Origin: Oribacterium sp.
GTDB lineage: Bacteria > Bacillota_A > Clostridia > Lachnospirales > Lachnospiraceae
DNA length: 34,300 nt
NCBI GenBank assembly: GCA_017940955.1
Contig: JAGAXP010000066.1
Coordinates: 1-34,300, forward strand
Direction of reading: 5' to 3'
The translations under genes were made by a program, and so were the position numbers. The notes under the pieces were generated by a model that searched no databases, was not told the origin of the DNA, and was given only the letters and a program-made list of their open reading frames with translations. Below, piece after piece: positions 1 through 7,367 of the stretch (positions within the stretch are counted from its first letter, which is position 1; each line of letters begins with the position of its first letter).

Positions 1-63
1 TATAGTAATTACGTCGGAAGGTCAATCCAGCTGGATGACCTATTTGAAAAAGAAGATACCTAA
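1..63 (+). CDS. Possible 3' end of a gene entering from the left
   Basis: Frame 1 is open from the window edge to a TAA at 61-63 and would encode about 20 residues rich in acidic amino acids at the end (LFEKEDT). No family can be recognised from so short a tail. The only support is the open frame, plausible composition and the lack of a competing gene. The hairpin at 89-112 just downstream has its T-run on the other strand, so it does not clearly terminate this frame. Confidence 0.3.
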   Translation, partial: YSNYVGRSIQLDDLFEKEDT

Positions 64-75
64 CCAAGCATCCTA

Positions 76-336
76 TTATAAAAAGGAAAGAGAGGGACCT
101 TCGTCCCTCTCTCTGTTACCTATCAATATATCATCAATTGGTGTTTTAAATAACTTGCTTAGCGCATAAAGGTTATCAATGGTGGGAAGGCTTTCTCCCC
201 TCTGCCACTTGTAAACCGACTGTGCGGAGATATGACCAAGGAATTTGGTTACTTCTTCCACTGACAAATCCTTTTCCTCGCGAAGATTCTTGATCCTTTT
301 TCCCGTTTTCTTCAAATCCAATATCGGATACTCCAT
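76..336 (-). CDS. Small XRE-family helix-turn-helix regulator
   Basis: An 86-residue protein consisting of almost nothing but a lambda-repressor-like HTH. Residues about 13-73 hold the five-helix fold, with the recognition part around ISAQSVYKWQRGESLP (residues 36-51) and the usual closing segment LFKTPIDDIL. The family binds DNA as dimers, commonly as autoregulators. The ATG at 334-336 is preceded by AAAGGAGG at good spacing. The gene is transcribed away from the nrdG2-type gene and shares with it a 382-bp intergenic region carrying a 23-bp direct repeat. That repeat could be its operator, but this is inference. The charged tail (residues 74-86) is encoded by the terminator hairpin. There is no sensor or phage context. 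Confidence 0.9.
   Translation of the reverse strand: MEYPILDLKKTGKRIKNLREEKDLSVEEVTKFLGHISAQSVYKWQRGESLPTIDNLYALSKLFKTPIDDILIGNRERDEGPSLSFL
80..112 (-). terminator. Rho-independent terminator overlapping the end of the XRE gene
   Basis: A 10-bp perfect stem (89-98 with 103-112) has a 4-nt loop. Read on the minus strand it is followed by a T-rich run (TTTCCTTTTT). The hairpin lies inside the last codons of the XRE gene, whose TAA is at 76-78, so coding sequence and terminator are merged. Confidence 0.75.
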
Positions 337-718
337 TTTTGCCTCCTTTGTGTAATAACGTTAAATTACAAACTGATTACAACATCCTCTGCGATACGCG
401 CAATCAGACACCTCTGTCTTCCGGGGGATGTAAGGCTATGATTTTAATGTGCTGAATGTCCCCAAACTTAATGTTCAGAATTTTTCTTATAGCATAAAAT
501 CAAAAAAAGTAAAGATTTTACATCGTGTTTATTTGACAGATTTTACATCGTGGTTATTTGATTTTTTAACATAATGCTACATAGTAGTCATAACCTTCCG
601 GGTGATGAACTTTTGAGCCTTAAATTGATTACTTGTTTTTCTCAAACTATAACCTTATCATCTATAGTAAGTATCGAATGTGGACATATAAAACACTTCG
701 GATGTGGGAGGAAAAACG
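337..718. promoter_or_regulatory. Divergent promoter region between the XRE and nrdG2 genes
   Basis: There is no convincing gene in these 382 bases. On the left, a Shine-Dalgarno for the XRE gene (about 343-350) is visible. In the middle are short complementary segments (GGGGA near 423 and TCCCC near 460; CTGAA and TTCAG near 452-478, followed by a T-run). A near-perfect 23-bp direct repeat lies at 514-561. The right part, 562-706, is AT-rich leader up to the GGAGGA ribosome site at 707-712. I cannot place -10/-35 boxes with confidence, although a TTGACA occurs at 533-538 within the repeat region. Confidence 0.5.
514..561 (+). repeat. Two tandem 23-bp direct repeats, candidate operator
   Basis: Copies at 514-536 and 539-561 begin GATTTTACATCGTG and end TTATTTGA. 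They match at 22 of 23 positions with a 25-bp period. A period of about two and a half helical turns in a divergent promoter region is typical of regulator or iteron-like binding sites. The likeliest binder is the adjacent XRE protein, but this is inferred from position only. Confidence 0.7.
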
Positions 719-1408
719 ATGCTTATTCACGGACTTCAAAAAATGACTCTTCTGGATTTTCCGGAACATATAGCATGCACGGTGTTTCTGGGCGGATGCG
801 ATTTCAGGTGCCCATACTGTCATAACTTTGAGCTGGTGGATGGCAGTGCCCCACCCCTCATGGATGACGAGAAATTCTTTAAGTTCCTGGAAAAACGGCA
901 TGGACTTTTGGATGGCGTTGCCATAACAGGAGGCGAGCCCCTTCTGAGAACAGACATTGCCGGTTTCATAAGAAAAATAAGAACTATGGGATTCAAGGTT
1001 AAGCTTGACACAAACGGCTACCACCCGGAAAGATTACAGGAGCTTTGCCAGGAAGGTCTTTTAGACTATGTCGCAATGGACATCAAGAATTCGATAGAGA
1101 AATATGGCCTAACTGCCGGCATAGAAAGCCTTGACACCGGACGCATACTTAAGAGCATCTCCATTATCATGACTTCCGACATCCCATATGAATTCAGAAC
1201 AACAGTTGTACATGAACTGCATTCCGACGAAGACTTTACAGCTATCGGCGAGATGATAAAAGGTGCATCCCACTACTACCTTCAGCAGTATACAGAAAGA
1301 GACACCGTTCCTGATAAAAAACTTACTGCACCATCAGGAGAAGAAATGGAAAGATATCTTGGTATCATAAAAAAATTCGTTCCTAACGCCATGCTCAGAG
1401 GTCTGTGA
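719..1408 (+). CDS. nrdG: Anaerobic ribonucleotide reductase activating protein, NrdG2-type radical SAM enzyme
   Basis: A 229-residue radical SAM protein. The cluster motif CX3CX2C is at residues 27, 31 and 34 (GCDFRCPYCHN), followed by the SAM-binding TGGEPLL at 70-76. The length and the opening (G-x-QKMTLLDFPEHIACTVFLGGC) fit the NrdG2/TIGR02495 branch, which is related to NrdG and pyruvate-formate-lyase activases. These enzymes install a glycyl radical on a partner, usually class III ribonucleotide reductase NrdD. No NrdD or other glycyl-radical enzyme is in the window, so the partner is unproven and the symbol is by family. The ATG at 719 is chosen over an upstream in-frame GTG at 704 because GGAGGA sits 6 nt before the ATG. 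The gene stands alone and ends in the shared terminator at 1445-1503. Confidence 0.88.
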   Translation: MLIHGLQKMTLLDFPEHIACTVFLGGCDFRCPYCHNFELVDGSAPPLMDDEKFFKFLEKRHGLLDGVAITGGEPLLRTDIAGFIRKIRTMGFKVKLDTNGYHPERLQELCQEGLLDYVAMDIKNSIEKYGLTAGIESLDTGRILKSISIIMTSDIPYEFRTTVVHELHSDEDFTAIGEMIKGASHYYLQQYTERDTVPDKKLTAPSGEEMERYLGIIKKFVPNAMLRGL

Positions 1409-1444
1409 TGACTTTTGCAGTCCGATGCTCACCTATATAAACGC

Positions 1445-1503
1445 AAAAAATCAGCCGAATACCGGGGGTCCTCGCAGACCTTAGTATTCGGCTGGTATAT
1501 TTT
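1445..1503. terminator. Bidirectional terminator between nrdG2 and the alcohol dehydrogenase
   Basis: A perfect 11-bp stem (1452-1462 with 1484-1494) encloses a 21-nt loop that can form a small inner stem (GGTC/GACC). On the plus strand it is followed by GTATATTTTC. On the minus strand it is followed by ATTTTTTG, the stronger T-run. It serves the convergent gene ends and also closes the gene-less leader-like element at 1504-1568. Confidence 0.85.
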
Positions 1504-1568
1504 CTCCTCATCTATTAACGCTGTTTTTGAGCCTTAATATCTGACTCATAGATGCACATCTATCCGGC
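1504..1568 (-). other. Leader-like element, copy 1, not followed by a gene
   Basis: On the minus strand this 65-nt stretch runs from GCCGG to GATGAGGAG and contains a hairpin (ATAGAT, tetraloop GTGC, ATCTAT). It closely resembles 28550-28615, where the same arrangement ends as the ribosome binding site of a 71-residue gene. Here the Shine-Dalgarno-like AGGAG is followed directly by the terminator at 1445-1494, with no start codon between. It could be a relic of a lost small gene, the body of a small RNA, or part of the 3' untranslated region of the dehydrogenase gene. Confidence 0.5.
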
Positions 1569-1643
1569 TCATGAAAGGCCTTATCTTTTTAAAACCTTTC
1601 AGGTTTTAGCTAACAACCACATTGAGAATCAGCGATCTTCCAC

Positions 1644-2816
1644 TCACATTGCTGCCCTGTAAATCTTTTCAACGGCCTCAGCATCTAACGGACGAATCCT
1701 TGAAAGCTTCATGGTGTCATTCATGGTGGCATCCATGGCAAGGTCTCTGAAATCCTGATCTGTAGGTTTAACTCCAAGCTCTGTGAGACTTACCGGCATG
1801 TTTATGGATCTGAAGAAATCTTCTGTCTTTTCGATACCCATCTTCGCAGCCTTCAGGTCATCAGTCTCCGTTACGCCCCAGACCTTTCTTGCGAATCTTG
1901 CGAATCTCGGTAATGTTCCTTCATAGAGTTCCCTTGCCCAGGTTCCCCAGACCGCAGAAAGGGATGCACCATGTGTAACGTCATACTTTGCGGATAATGC
2001 ATGACCGATCTTATGTACCGAGAAATCCTTGCCTCTTCCGCACTCCGTAAGGTTATTGTGTGAAAGACTGGAAGCCCAGAATACCTCACCCATGGCATCA
2101 AAATCATTTGGATCTTCCATCACCTTTGCACCGTTGCTGACCACTGTACGGATAAGACCCTCTGCTATTTCATCTGTAAGGTCTGCCTTGATATCCGGAA
2201 TAAAATAGCGTTCCATGGTATGCATCATTATATCCACAACACCTGCCGCAATCTGGTTTTTGGGAAGGGTTGCAGCAAGAGCCGGATTCATGATGGCAAA
2301 ACGGCATCTGTTGAAGTCAGTGTTAATGCCTCCCTTTTTACCTATCTCTTCATTGGTAAGAACCGCAGAATCACTCATCTCACTTCCTGCAGCAGCGATG
2401 GTAAGCACCGCACCCACAGGCAATGACTTCTCAAGAGGAGCCTTCTTTGTCCAGATGTCCCAAAGCTTGTATTCGGGATTTGCAGTACCGTGGGCAATGG
2501 CCTTTGCAGTGTCTATGGCACTTCCGCCACCTACAGCGATAACCATATCGGCACCATAGGATAATGCTTCCTTAACGCCTTCCTCCGCATGAGCAAGTGT
2601 GGGATTTGGCTTTGCACCGCCGTATTCTTTATATTCTAATCCTGCTTCCGTCAGGGATTTTTCTACCCTGTCCAGAAGTCCGCTTTTCTTTACACTGTTC
2701 TTTCCGAAAACAAGCAATGCCTTCTTTCCGAATTTCTTTGCAGTTACACCGGTTTCCTTCTCTGCATCTTTTCCGAATACCACTTCAGTCGGTGCATAGT
2801 ACTTGAAATTGTTCAT
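1644..2816 (-). CDS. bdhA: Iron-containing alcohol dehydrogenase, butanol dehydrogenase type
   Basis: A 390-residue cytosolic group III (Fe-type) alcohol dehydrogenase, which reduces aldehydes such as butyraldehyde to alcohols with NAD(P)H as part of fermentative redox balancing. The nucleotide-binding GGGS is at 96-99 (IAVGGGSAIDTAKAIA). The metal ligands expected for the family are D195, H199, H268 and H282, all present in VVDIMMH, FSVHKIGH and THGAS. The length and N-terminus (NFKYYAPTEVVFGK) match the BDH/YqhD branch; the substrate is not provable from sequence. The ATG at 2816 is preferred because AGGGAGA stands 7 nt upstream; an in-frame ATG at 2834 has a weaker AAAGGA. It is monocistronic, ends at the bidirectional terminator, and has an imperfectly understood 280-bp upstream region shared with the end of the next gene. 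Confidence 0.92.
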   Translation of the reverse strand: MNNFKYYAPTEVVFGKDAEKETGVTAKKFGKKALLVFGKNSVKKSGLLDRVEKSLTEAGLEYKEYGGAKPNPTLAHAEEGVKEALSYGADMVIAVGGGSAIDTAKAIAHGTANPEYKLWDIWTKKAPLEKSLPVGAVLTIAAAGSEMSDSAVLTNEEIGKKGGINTDFNRCRFAIMNPALAATLPKNQIAAGVVDIMMHTMERYFIPDIKADLTDEIAEGLIRTVVSNGAKVMEDPNDFDAMGEVFWASSLSHNNLTECGRGKDFSVHKIGHALSAKYDVTHGASLSAVWGTWARELYEGTLPRFARFARKVWGVTETDDLKAAKMGIEKTEDFFRSINMPVSLTELGVKPTDQDFRDLAMDATMNDTMKLSRIRPLDAEAVEKIYRAAM

Positions 2817-2930
2817 TGTTGAATCTCCCTTCATTCTATAAAATCCTTTCGGATTATTTTTAACAGTTTAAATCTTGTGAGAAATTAATATAGTGCCGGC
2901 CTTCTCAGGAAACGTATCTATTCGTCTGAT

Positions 2931-2948
2931 ATCGTGACGACACACGAT
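2931..2948. promoter_or_regulatory. Palindrome upstream of the alcohol dehydrogenase, possible operator
   Basis: ATCGTG and CACGAT are separated by 6 nt, about 115 bp upstream of the dehydrogenase start and just outside the terminator of the neighbouring gene. The size is right for a dimeric regulator. I looked for a Rex-type site (TTGTTA-N-TAACAA) and found only a half-site (TTGTGA near 2875), so redox control is not shown. Confidence 0.3.
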
Positions 2949-2972
2949 TCATAAATTCAGACTGTTTTTAGT

Positions 2973-3013
2973 AAAAAATAGGATGTGACTGTCAAATGAC
3001 ATCCACACCCTAT
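2973..3013 (-). terminator. Terminator of the GGDEF-EAL gene
   Basis: On the minus strand, ATAGGGTGTG pairs with CACATCCTAT (10 bp with one G-U pair; 3013-3004 with 2987-2978) around a 16-nt loop. The stem is followed by TTTTTAC. It lies about 87 nt past the stop of the GGDEF-EAL gene. On the plus strand the stem has an A-C mismatch and no T-run. Confidence 0.85.
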
Positions 3014-3099
3014 TATATCGCTTTATTATCACTTTGAAATATTTTTTATTCCTCTGATATTAATAAAACATTGTTTCTTTTTAACTTCAATAAAATTTT

Positions 3100-5598
3100 T
3101 TACTCTGCTTTAAAATCAATAGCCTCTTCCGGATCCAGAGGTGGTGAGAAGTAGTAACCCTGGATGGTGTCAGCATTAAACTCACGAAGCTTGTTATACT
3201 GCCAATCCTTCTCGACACCTTCTATGGTTATGCTCTTTCCCATATCATGTACGAGCTGAATAACGTCCTTGATGAAATCTTCTTTTCCTTCACAAAGATA
3301 AGTATCTACAAGTGACTTATCTAGCTTTACATCTTCTACCGGAACATATGTAAGGTAGGCAAGTGATGAATAGCCGGTTCCGAAGTCATCAAGCATAAGT
3401 ATGACTCCAAGATTTTTGAAGCTTTCAAACAACTCCTTTGTTATGGAATTTTCCTCCATCAAAAGGCTTTCTGTTATCTCAATCTGCACATACTTTGGAT
3501 CAACATCATATTCTTTCAGGACGGCTTCGAGATACTTACAGTATTCAGTGTCATTTATCTGTCTGCTGGAGAAATTGATAGATACGGGCTTGATCTCCTT
3601 CCCCATCTTTTTCCACTCGCCAAGCTGTTTTACCACAAGCTTTGTGATAAGTCTTCCGAGCCTTGAAGTCCATCCGCTCTTCTCGATGACCGGAATGAAC
3701 TGTCCCGGACCATACTTTGAATCCCTGAGTCTTACCAGTGCTTCATAGCCTATGACTTCCTTTGTCTGAGCGGAAACCTTCGGCTGGTACTTCATATAGA
3801 ATCCGTCATTGTCAAAGGCCTTCAGGAAGGAATCCTTGATTCTGGATTCTTCCATGACCTTCTGCTTCATGTCATCTTCATAAACAAATACCATGTTCTT
3901 GCCGCGGTTCTTTGCTTCATACATCGCAATTTCCGCGTTAATGACATGCTGCTCGGGAGGGGTTTCTCCGTCCGAATTGGAAATACCTACACTTGCTGAC
4001 ATGACCACGTGGCCGCTGCCTATCGACAGGGGTTTTGAAAAGATATCCGTAATGTCCTTAACCAAAGGAGATTCTTTATTCAGAATCTTACCTTCTGCGA
4101 ACATTATAAACTCATCTCCACCATACCTTCCTAAGGTCATACCGTTCTTCTCGGCAAATTTACGAAGAGCCTTTGCTATATCTTTGAGCAGATTGTCACC
4201 AACATCGTGCCCGTAATTCTCGTTGATATCCTTAAACCCGTCAAGATCCAGCATTATAACCGTGAATTCCTGATCGGTTGTCAGCGTGCTGTTCAGATTA
4301 TCAACTATGGCACGTCTGTTAAGGAGACCCAAAAGTTCGTCATGCTCGGCCTGATAAATTAACTTTATCTGTGAATTTACAAGCTGTGCTTTGGAAGCTT
4401 TCAGGGCTCTTACATTTTGCTTTTCCTGAACAAATGCTATCAATATGGAGCCCATAAAAGACAGCATGGATACTATGATAAGTACAGCTACAGGAAGCAT
4501 GTTTTTATATACTTCCACAAAGGATTCGGGCTTATCTATATATATAGTATCCCTGGGAAGAAGATTCTCAGACAGCCCGTACTGCTTAAGCACCATATAA
4601 TTGTACTGGGTAATGCTCGGGGTATATAAAGATAACTCATAGGTTGAGATATCTGCCCCGTTATTCAGAACTTCAGCAATGATCTCTGCGGCATTTCTTG
4701 TCTGGACCGAAAAGTCCATATAAGTTCCGCCCAGAACTCCGTATTCTCTTCCTTCCGCGTAAGGTCTGAAAATGGGGGCCTTGACATTATTCACGATTAA
4801 ACTGGTGGTTTCAAAAAGTGAATGCCTTTCACCATTTCTATCATCATAACAGGTCATGAAGAAGAATATGGCATCCTCAGGAACTTTTTTTAAAGCTTCA
4901 AGTATAGCTGTGAGTTCCAGTTCCGTTGAAATAATGGCATGGAAATCATACTCAGGATATCTGCCCCTGTATGACAGGAATTTTTCAAGATCGGTCTTTC
5001 CTGCGGGAGAAGTATCGCATATTGCATATAATTTCTTCTTTTCCGGGAAAAGAGTTATGGCTTCTTCAAAGGTGTCCGCAAAATAATCCAGCTCATAGAA
5101 GCCGGTCATCATCGGATTGGCTTCTGCCTGCATCGCCAGATCCAGACTATTGATACCGAAAAACACCATGGGAAGTCCTTTAAACAGCTCTTCCTGATGT
5201 TCGAGGGCAAACTTAAGTGCGGCATCATCTCCCAGGAGGATCGCCTCATAGTGCATTACATCATTATTGTATCTTTTGCTGAAATATTTATAGAACTGTT
5301 CTATATCCTGATCAGTGCCGTATATTTTTGTATCCATATAGCAGATATCAAATTCTATATCATTGCTATATAGACCCTCTTCTATACCTCTGATCTGGTC
5401 TTTATAGGTATAATACATGGGATCATAGGATGAAAGAAAAAGTACCTTATGCTTAACCTCATCAGGTCCTTTCATATATCCGGGCATAAACTCACTTTTT
5501 ATTTCGAAGGCAAGCTGAACAAGGGCCAGTATCATACATACTGCCCCTATCAAAGCAAAAAACATCTTATAAAATTTGTAAGCCTTATTTCTATCCAT
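3100..5598 (-). CDS. Membrane GGDEF-EAL protein with an ABC-substrate-binding-like sensor domain
   Basis: An 832-residue c-di-GMP protein. It has a membrane anchor at about 13-30, then an extracytoplasmic alpha/beta domain (about 50-350) with the flavour of the ABC transporter substrate-binding family PF04392 (KVLFLSSYDP, LLGDDAALKFA, FFGIN, GGTYMDFS). A second membrane helix (about 367-390) and a coiled link follow. The GGDEF domain has an intact RYGGDEF (core 493-497). The EAL domain has EAL at 619-621, the catalytic DD at 737-738 (LDDFGTGYSS), and the K, E and Q signatures (VKLDKS, IEGVE, QGYYFS). No RxxD inhibitory site precedes GGDEF. Both activities look possible. The ATG at 5598 has only a weak ribosome site; a GTG at 5665-5667 would add 23 residues, so the start is uncertain. 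It is transcribed alone and flanks a fermentation gene. The ligand is unknown, but a small exported metabolite is the family precedent. Confidence 0.9.
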   Translation of the reverse strand: MDRNKAYKFYKMFFALIGAVCMILALVQLAFEIKSEFMPGYMKGPDEVKHKVLFLSSYDPMYYTYKDQIRGIEEGLYSNDIEFDICYMDTKIYGTDQDIEQFYKYFSKRYNNDVMHYEAILLGDDAALKFALEHQEELFKGLPMVFFGINSLDLAMQAEANPMMTGFYELDYFADTFEEAITLFPEKKKLYAICDTSPAGKTDLEKFLSYRGRYPEYDFHAIISTELELTAILEALKKVPEDAIFFFMTCYDDRNGERHSLFETTSLIVNNVKAPIFRPYAEGREYGVLGGTYMDFSVQTRNAAEIIAEVLNNGADISTYELSLYTPSITQYNYMVLKQYGLSENLLPRDTIYIDKPESFVEVYKNMLPVAVLIIVSMLSFMGSILIAFVQEKQNVRALKASKAQLVNSQIKLIYQAEHDELLGLLNRRAIVDNLNSTLTTDQEFTVIMLDLDGFKDINENYGHDVGDNLLKDIAKALRKFAEKNGMTLGRYGGDEFIMFAEGKILNKESPLVKDITDIFSKPLSIGSGHVVMSASVGISNSDGETPPEQHVINAEIAMYEAKNRGKNMVFVYEDDMKQKVMEESRIKDSFLKAFDNDGFYMKYQPKVSAQTKEVIGYEALVRLRDSKYGPGQFIPVIEKSGWTSRLGRLITKLVVKQLGEWKKMGKEIKPVSINFSSRQINDTEYCKYLEAVLKEYDVDPKYVQIEITESLLMEENSITKELFESFKNLGVILMLDDFGTGYSSLAYLTYVPVEDVKLDKSLVDTYLCEGKEDFIKDVIQLVHDMGKSITIEGVEKDWQYNKLREFNADTIQGYYFSPPLDPEEAIDFKAE

Positions 5599-5745
5599 AT
5601 GTTGTCTGTTCAATCCCGAATTTAATGAAAATCTTATACATAGAAAGTAAGATTCCCATTTAGGCACACACAGAATTACCTTTTCTTCAATTGTACTGTA
5701 GTTTTTATCGGCAGAAATTTATATATAATTAGCAGATTTAAATAA

Positions 5746-5774
5746 TTAAAAAATAACCGGATATGAAATATGAT
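5746..5774 (+). promoter_or_regulatory. Promoter of the alpha/beta hydrolase gene
   Basis: TTAAAA (5746-5751) and TATGAT (5769-5774) are separated by 17 nt. This would start transcription near 5781, about 40 nt before the gene. The surrounding DNA is AT-rich. The -35 box is only a partial match. Confidence 0.45.
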
Positions 5775-5819
5775 ATAGTAGCTAAGGAAATTTAAAAACG
5801 GAGAAGAAAGGCAAATTCA

Positions 5820-6581
5820 GTGGAAAAATTATTTGATATAAACGAAGAAGGCTTCAGCATCCGTTGCAAGCTTTATTACGATAAAACTCCTCATGATCTG
5901 AAACACATCGTACTGGCAACCTATGGCTTCGGCGGAAACAAGGACAATAAAGCTATAGAAAAATTCGCGGACAGGATCACCACCAAGTACAAAGGCTTTG
6001 GTGTTGTCTGCTTTGACTGGCCATGTCACGGCAAAGATGCCCGGAATAAGCTGATAATTGATGAATGCCTGGAATACATGCGGCTTGTCACAGAGCATAT
6101 CCGGAAAGAAATGGGAGCCGAAGAAGTTTATAATTATTCTTCAAGTTTAGGAGCCTACATTACCCTGAGATATCTTCATGAAAAAGGTGAAAATCCCTTT
6201 AAGAAAATCGTATTCAGGTGTCCTGCCATAAAGCTCTACGATTCCATGACCTCCCGGATCACCGATGATGACTGGACAATCCTCAACAAAGGCAAGGAAA
6301 TACTCCGGGGCTACGACAGGAAGATAAAAATTTCCCGGGAGTTTCTCGATGACCTGAAATCCCATGATGTCAGCACCTGGGACTTCATGGACTACGCAGA
6401 CGAGATCCTCATGATCCACGGCACAAAAGACGAAATGGCTCCCATTGAGGTCACCAGGGAATTCTCCGAGAACAATGTAATCGAGCTTATCGAAGTGGAA
6501 AATGCCGACCACCCCTTCTCGAACCCGCAGTACATGGACTTAGCAATTCAGAAGATTCAGGAATTTTTCAGTCCGGAATAA
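5820..6581 (+). CDS. Alpha/beta hydrolase, serine esterase or acyl-hydrolase type
   Basis: A 253-residue cytosolic alpha/beta hydrolase with no signal peptide. The nucleophile elbow is SSSLG (nucleophile S109, first glycine of GxSxG replaced by serine). The acid is D204 in MIHGTKDEMAP and the histidine is H231 in ENADHPF. The strand before the elbow and the early ATYGFGG segment, likely the oxyanion region, are in the expected places. This is the Peptidase_S9/Hydrolase_4-like group acting on ester or acyl substrates; the substrate cannot be read from sequence. The start is a GTG at 5820 with GAAAGG about 8 nt upstream. It is monocistronic, transcribed between two minus-strand units. Confidence 0.85.
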   Translation: MEKLFDINEEGFSIRCKLYYDKTPHDLKHIVLATYGFGGNKDNKAIEKFADRITTKYKGFGVVCFDWPCHGKDARNKLIIDECLEYMRLVTEHIRKEMGAEEVYNYSSSLGAYITLRYLHEKGENPFKKIVFRCPAIKLYDSMTSRITDDDWTILNKGKEILRGYDRKIKISREFLDDLKSHDVSTWDFMDYADEILMIHGTKDEMAPIEVTREFSENNVIELIEVENADHPFSNPQYMDLAIQKIQEFFSPE

Positions 6582-6602
6582 ATCCATGAAAAATTGTTTG
6601 AC

Positions 6603-6628
6603 CCTACTTGTAGAATTGTACAGGTAGG
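6603..6628. repeat. 26-bp imperfect palindrome after the hydrolase gene
   Basis: CCTAC and GTAGG form the outer arms and TGTA and TACA the inner arms, with single-base interruptions and a GAATTG centre. No T-run follows, so it is not a standard terminator; transcript-end stabilisation or a protein site is possible. Confidence 0.45.
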
Positions 6629-6660
6629 ATCATTTCCAGGTTTACAAACAGATATAGAAA

Positions 6661-6692
6661 AAGAAAAACAGCCGGGGCTTCCGCCCCGGCTG
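6661..6692 (-). terminator. Terminator of the que operon
   Basis: A perfect 10-bp GC-rich stem (6669-6678 with 6683-6692, loop TTCC). On the minus strand it is followed by TTTTTCTTTTT. It lies 6 nt beyond the queF stop. The plus-strand side continues AGATTTTATC, so weaker termination of the hydrolase transcript is possible. Confidence 0.92.
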
Positions 6693-6697
6693 AGATT

Positions 6698-7180
6698 TTA
6701 TCTGTTATTAATCATTTCAGGATACATATCATGCTTTGTGAGTCTGTCCCAGGCCACCTTCTCCCATTCGGTGCCCTTCTTGCCGTAATTGCAGTACGGA
6801 TCGATGGAAAGACCTCCTCTGGGAAGGAACTTGCCCCAGACCTCGATGTACTTCGGATCCATAAGCTTTATGAGATCCTTCATGATGACGTTGACCACAT
6901 CCTCATGGAAATCTCCATGATTTCTGAAGGAGAAAAGATAGAGCTTCAGGCTCTTGCTCTCCACCATCTTCTTCCCCGGCACATATGATATGTATATAGT
7001 CGCAAAATCCGGCTGACCTGTGATAGGACAGAGTGATGTGAATTCCGGACAGTTAAACTTTACAAAATAGTCATTCTCCGGATGCTTGTTATCAAAGCTC
7101 TCAAGCACTGACGGATCATACTCGTACTTATATTTTACCTGCTGATTTCCAAGTAATGTTAAACCTTCGTTTTCTCTCAT
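6698..7180 (-). CDS. queF: NADPH-dependent 7-cyano-7-deazaguanine reductase QueF
   Basis: A 160-residue unimodal (YkvM-type) QueF that reduces the nitrile preQ0 to the amine preQ1, the base inserted into tRNA for queuosine. The catalytic cysteine is C51 in [13 protein letters not shown], with the acid D58. The substrate and NADPH signature [21 protein letters not shown] is intact. The length is close to the B. subtilis enzyme (165 residues as I recall). The ATG at 7180 is chosen because GAGGA precedes it at good spacing and the family begins at this point; in-frame upstream ATGs exist at 7210 and 7237. It is the last gene of the operon, separated from queC by about 150 nt that contain a duplicated queC tail. 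Confidence 0.96.
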   Translation of the reverse strand: MRENEGLTLLGNQQVKYKYEYDPSVLESFDNKHPENDYFVKFNCPEFTSLCPITGQPDFATIYISYVPGKKMVESKSLKLYLFSFRNHGDFHEDVVNVIMKDLIKLMDPKYIEVWGKFLPRGGLSIDPYCNYGKKGTEWEKVAWDRLTKHDMYPEMINNR

Positions 7181-7287
7181 GATTTTCCTCGCTGATTTTA
7201 TTTCTATCATTTGACCTTTTCGGAATAATCCGGTCATTAAACCACTAAGGTATAAATTTGGTCAAACTGTCTCATCTGTTTTTACTG

Positions 7288-7367
7288 TTATTCTGCCGGG
7301 AACGGATCTATAACTCCGTTTATCCTGAATGATTTATTCTGCCAAAAGCGGATCTGTCACTCCGTTT
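7288..7367 (-). repeat. Tandem duplication of the queC 3' end
   Basis: The 34 nt that encode the last codons and stop of queC (7334-7367) recur at 7288-7321 with 28 of 34 bases identical and a 46-bp offset. The extra copy still reads NGVIDPFPAE-stop, against NGVTDPLLAE-stop in queC. It lies after the queC stop and has no start of its own, so it is a remnant, not a gene. Confidence 0.75.

Noticed and set aside
704..718. Upstream GTG start for the nrdG2-type gene
   Set aside because: The GTG overlaps the Shine-Dalgarno GGAGGA of the ATG at 719, and the family begins at the latter.
1572..1607. Overlapping stems (TGAAAGG/CCTTTCA and AAAACCT/AGGTTTT) after the dehydrogenase as a terminator
   Set aside because: On the minus strand the stems are not followed by a T-run; the terminator at 1445-1503 is far better.
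2835..2900. Rex-type redox operator before the alcohol dehydrogenase
   Set aside because: Only one TTGTGA half-site is present, with no matching second half.
3401..5153. Several plus-strand frames inside the GGDEF-EAL gene
   Set aside because: They are antisense shadows of a gene with clear domain motifs.
6594..6788. Short plus-strand frame after the hydrolase
   Set aside because: It passes through the que terminator and the antisense of queF and has no ribosome site.
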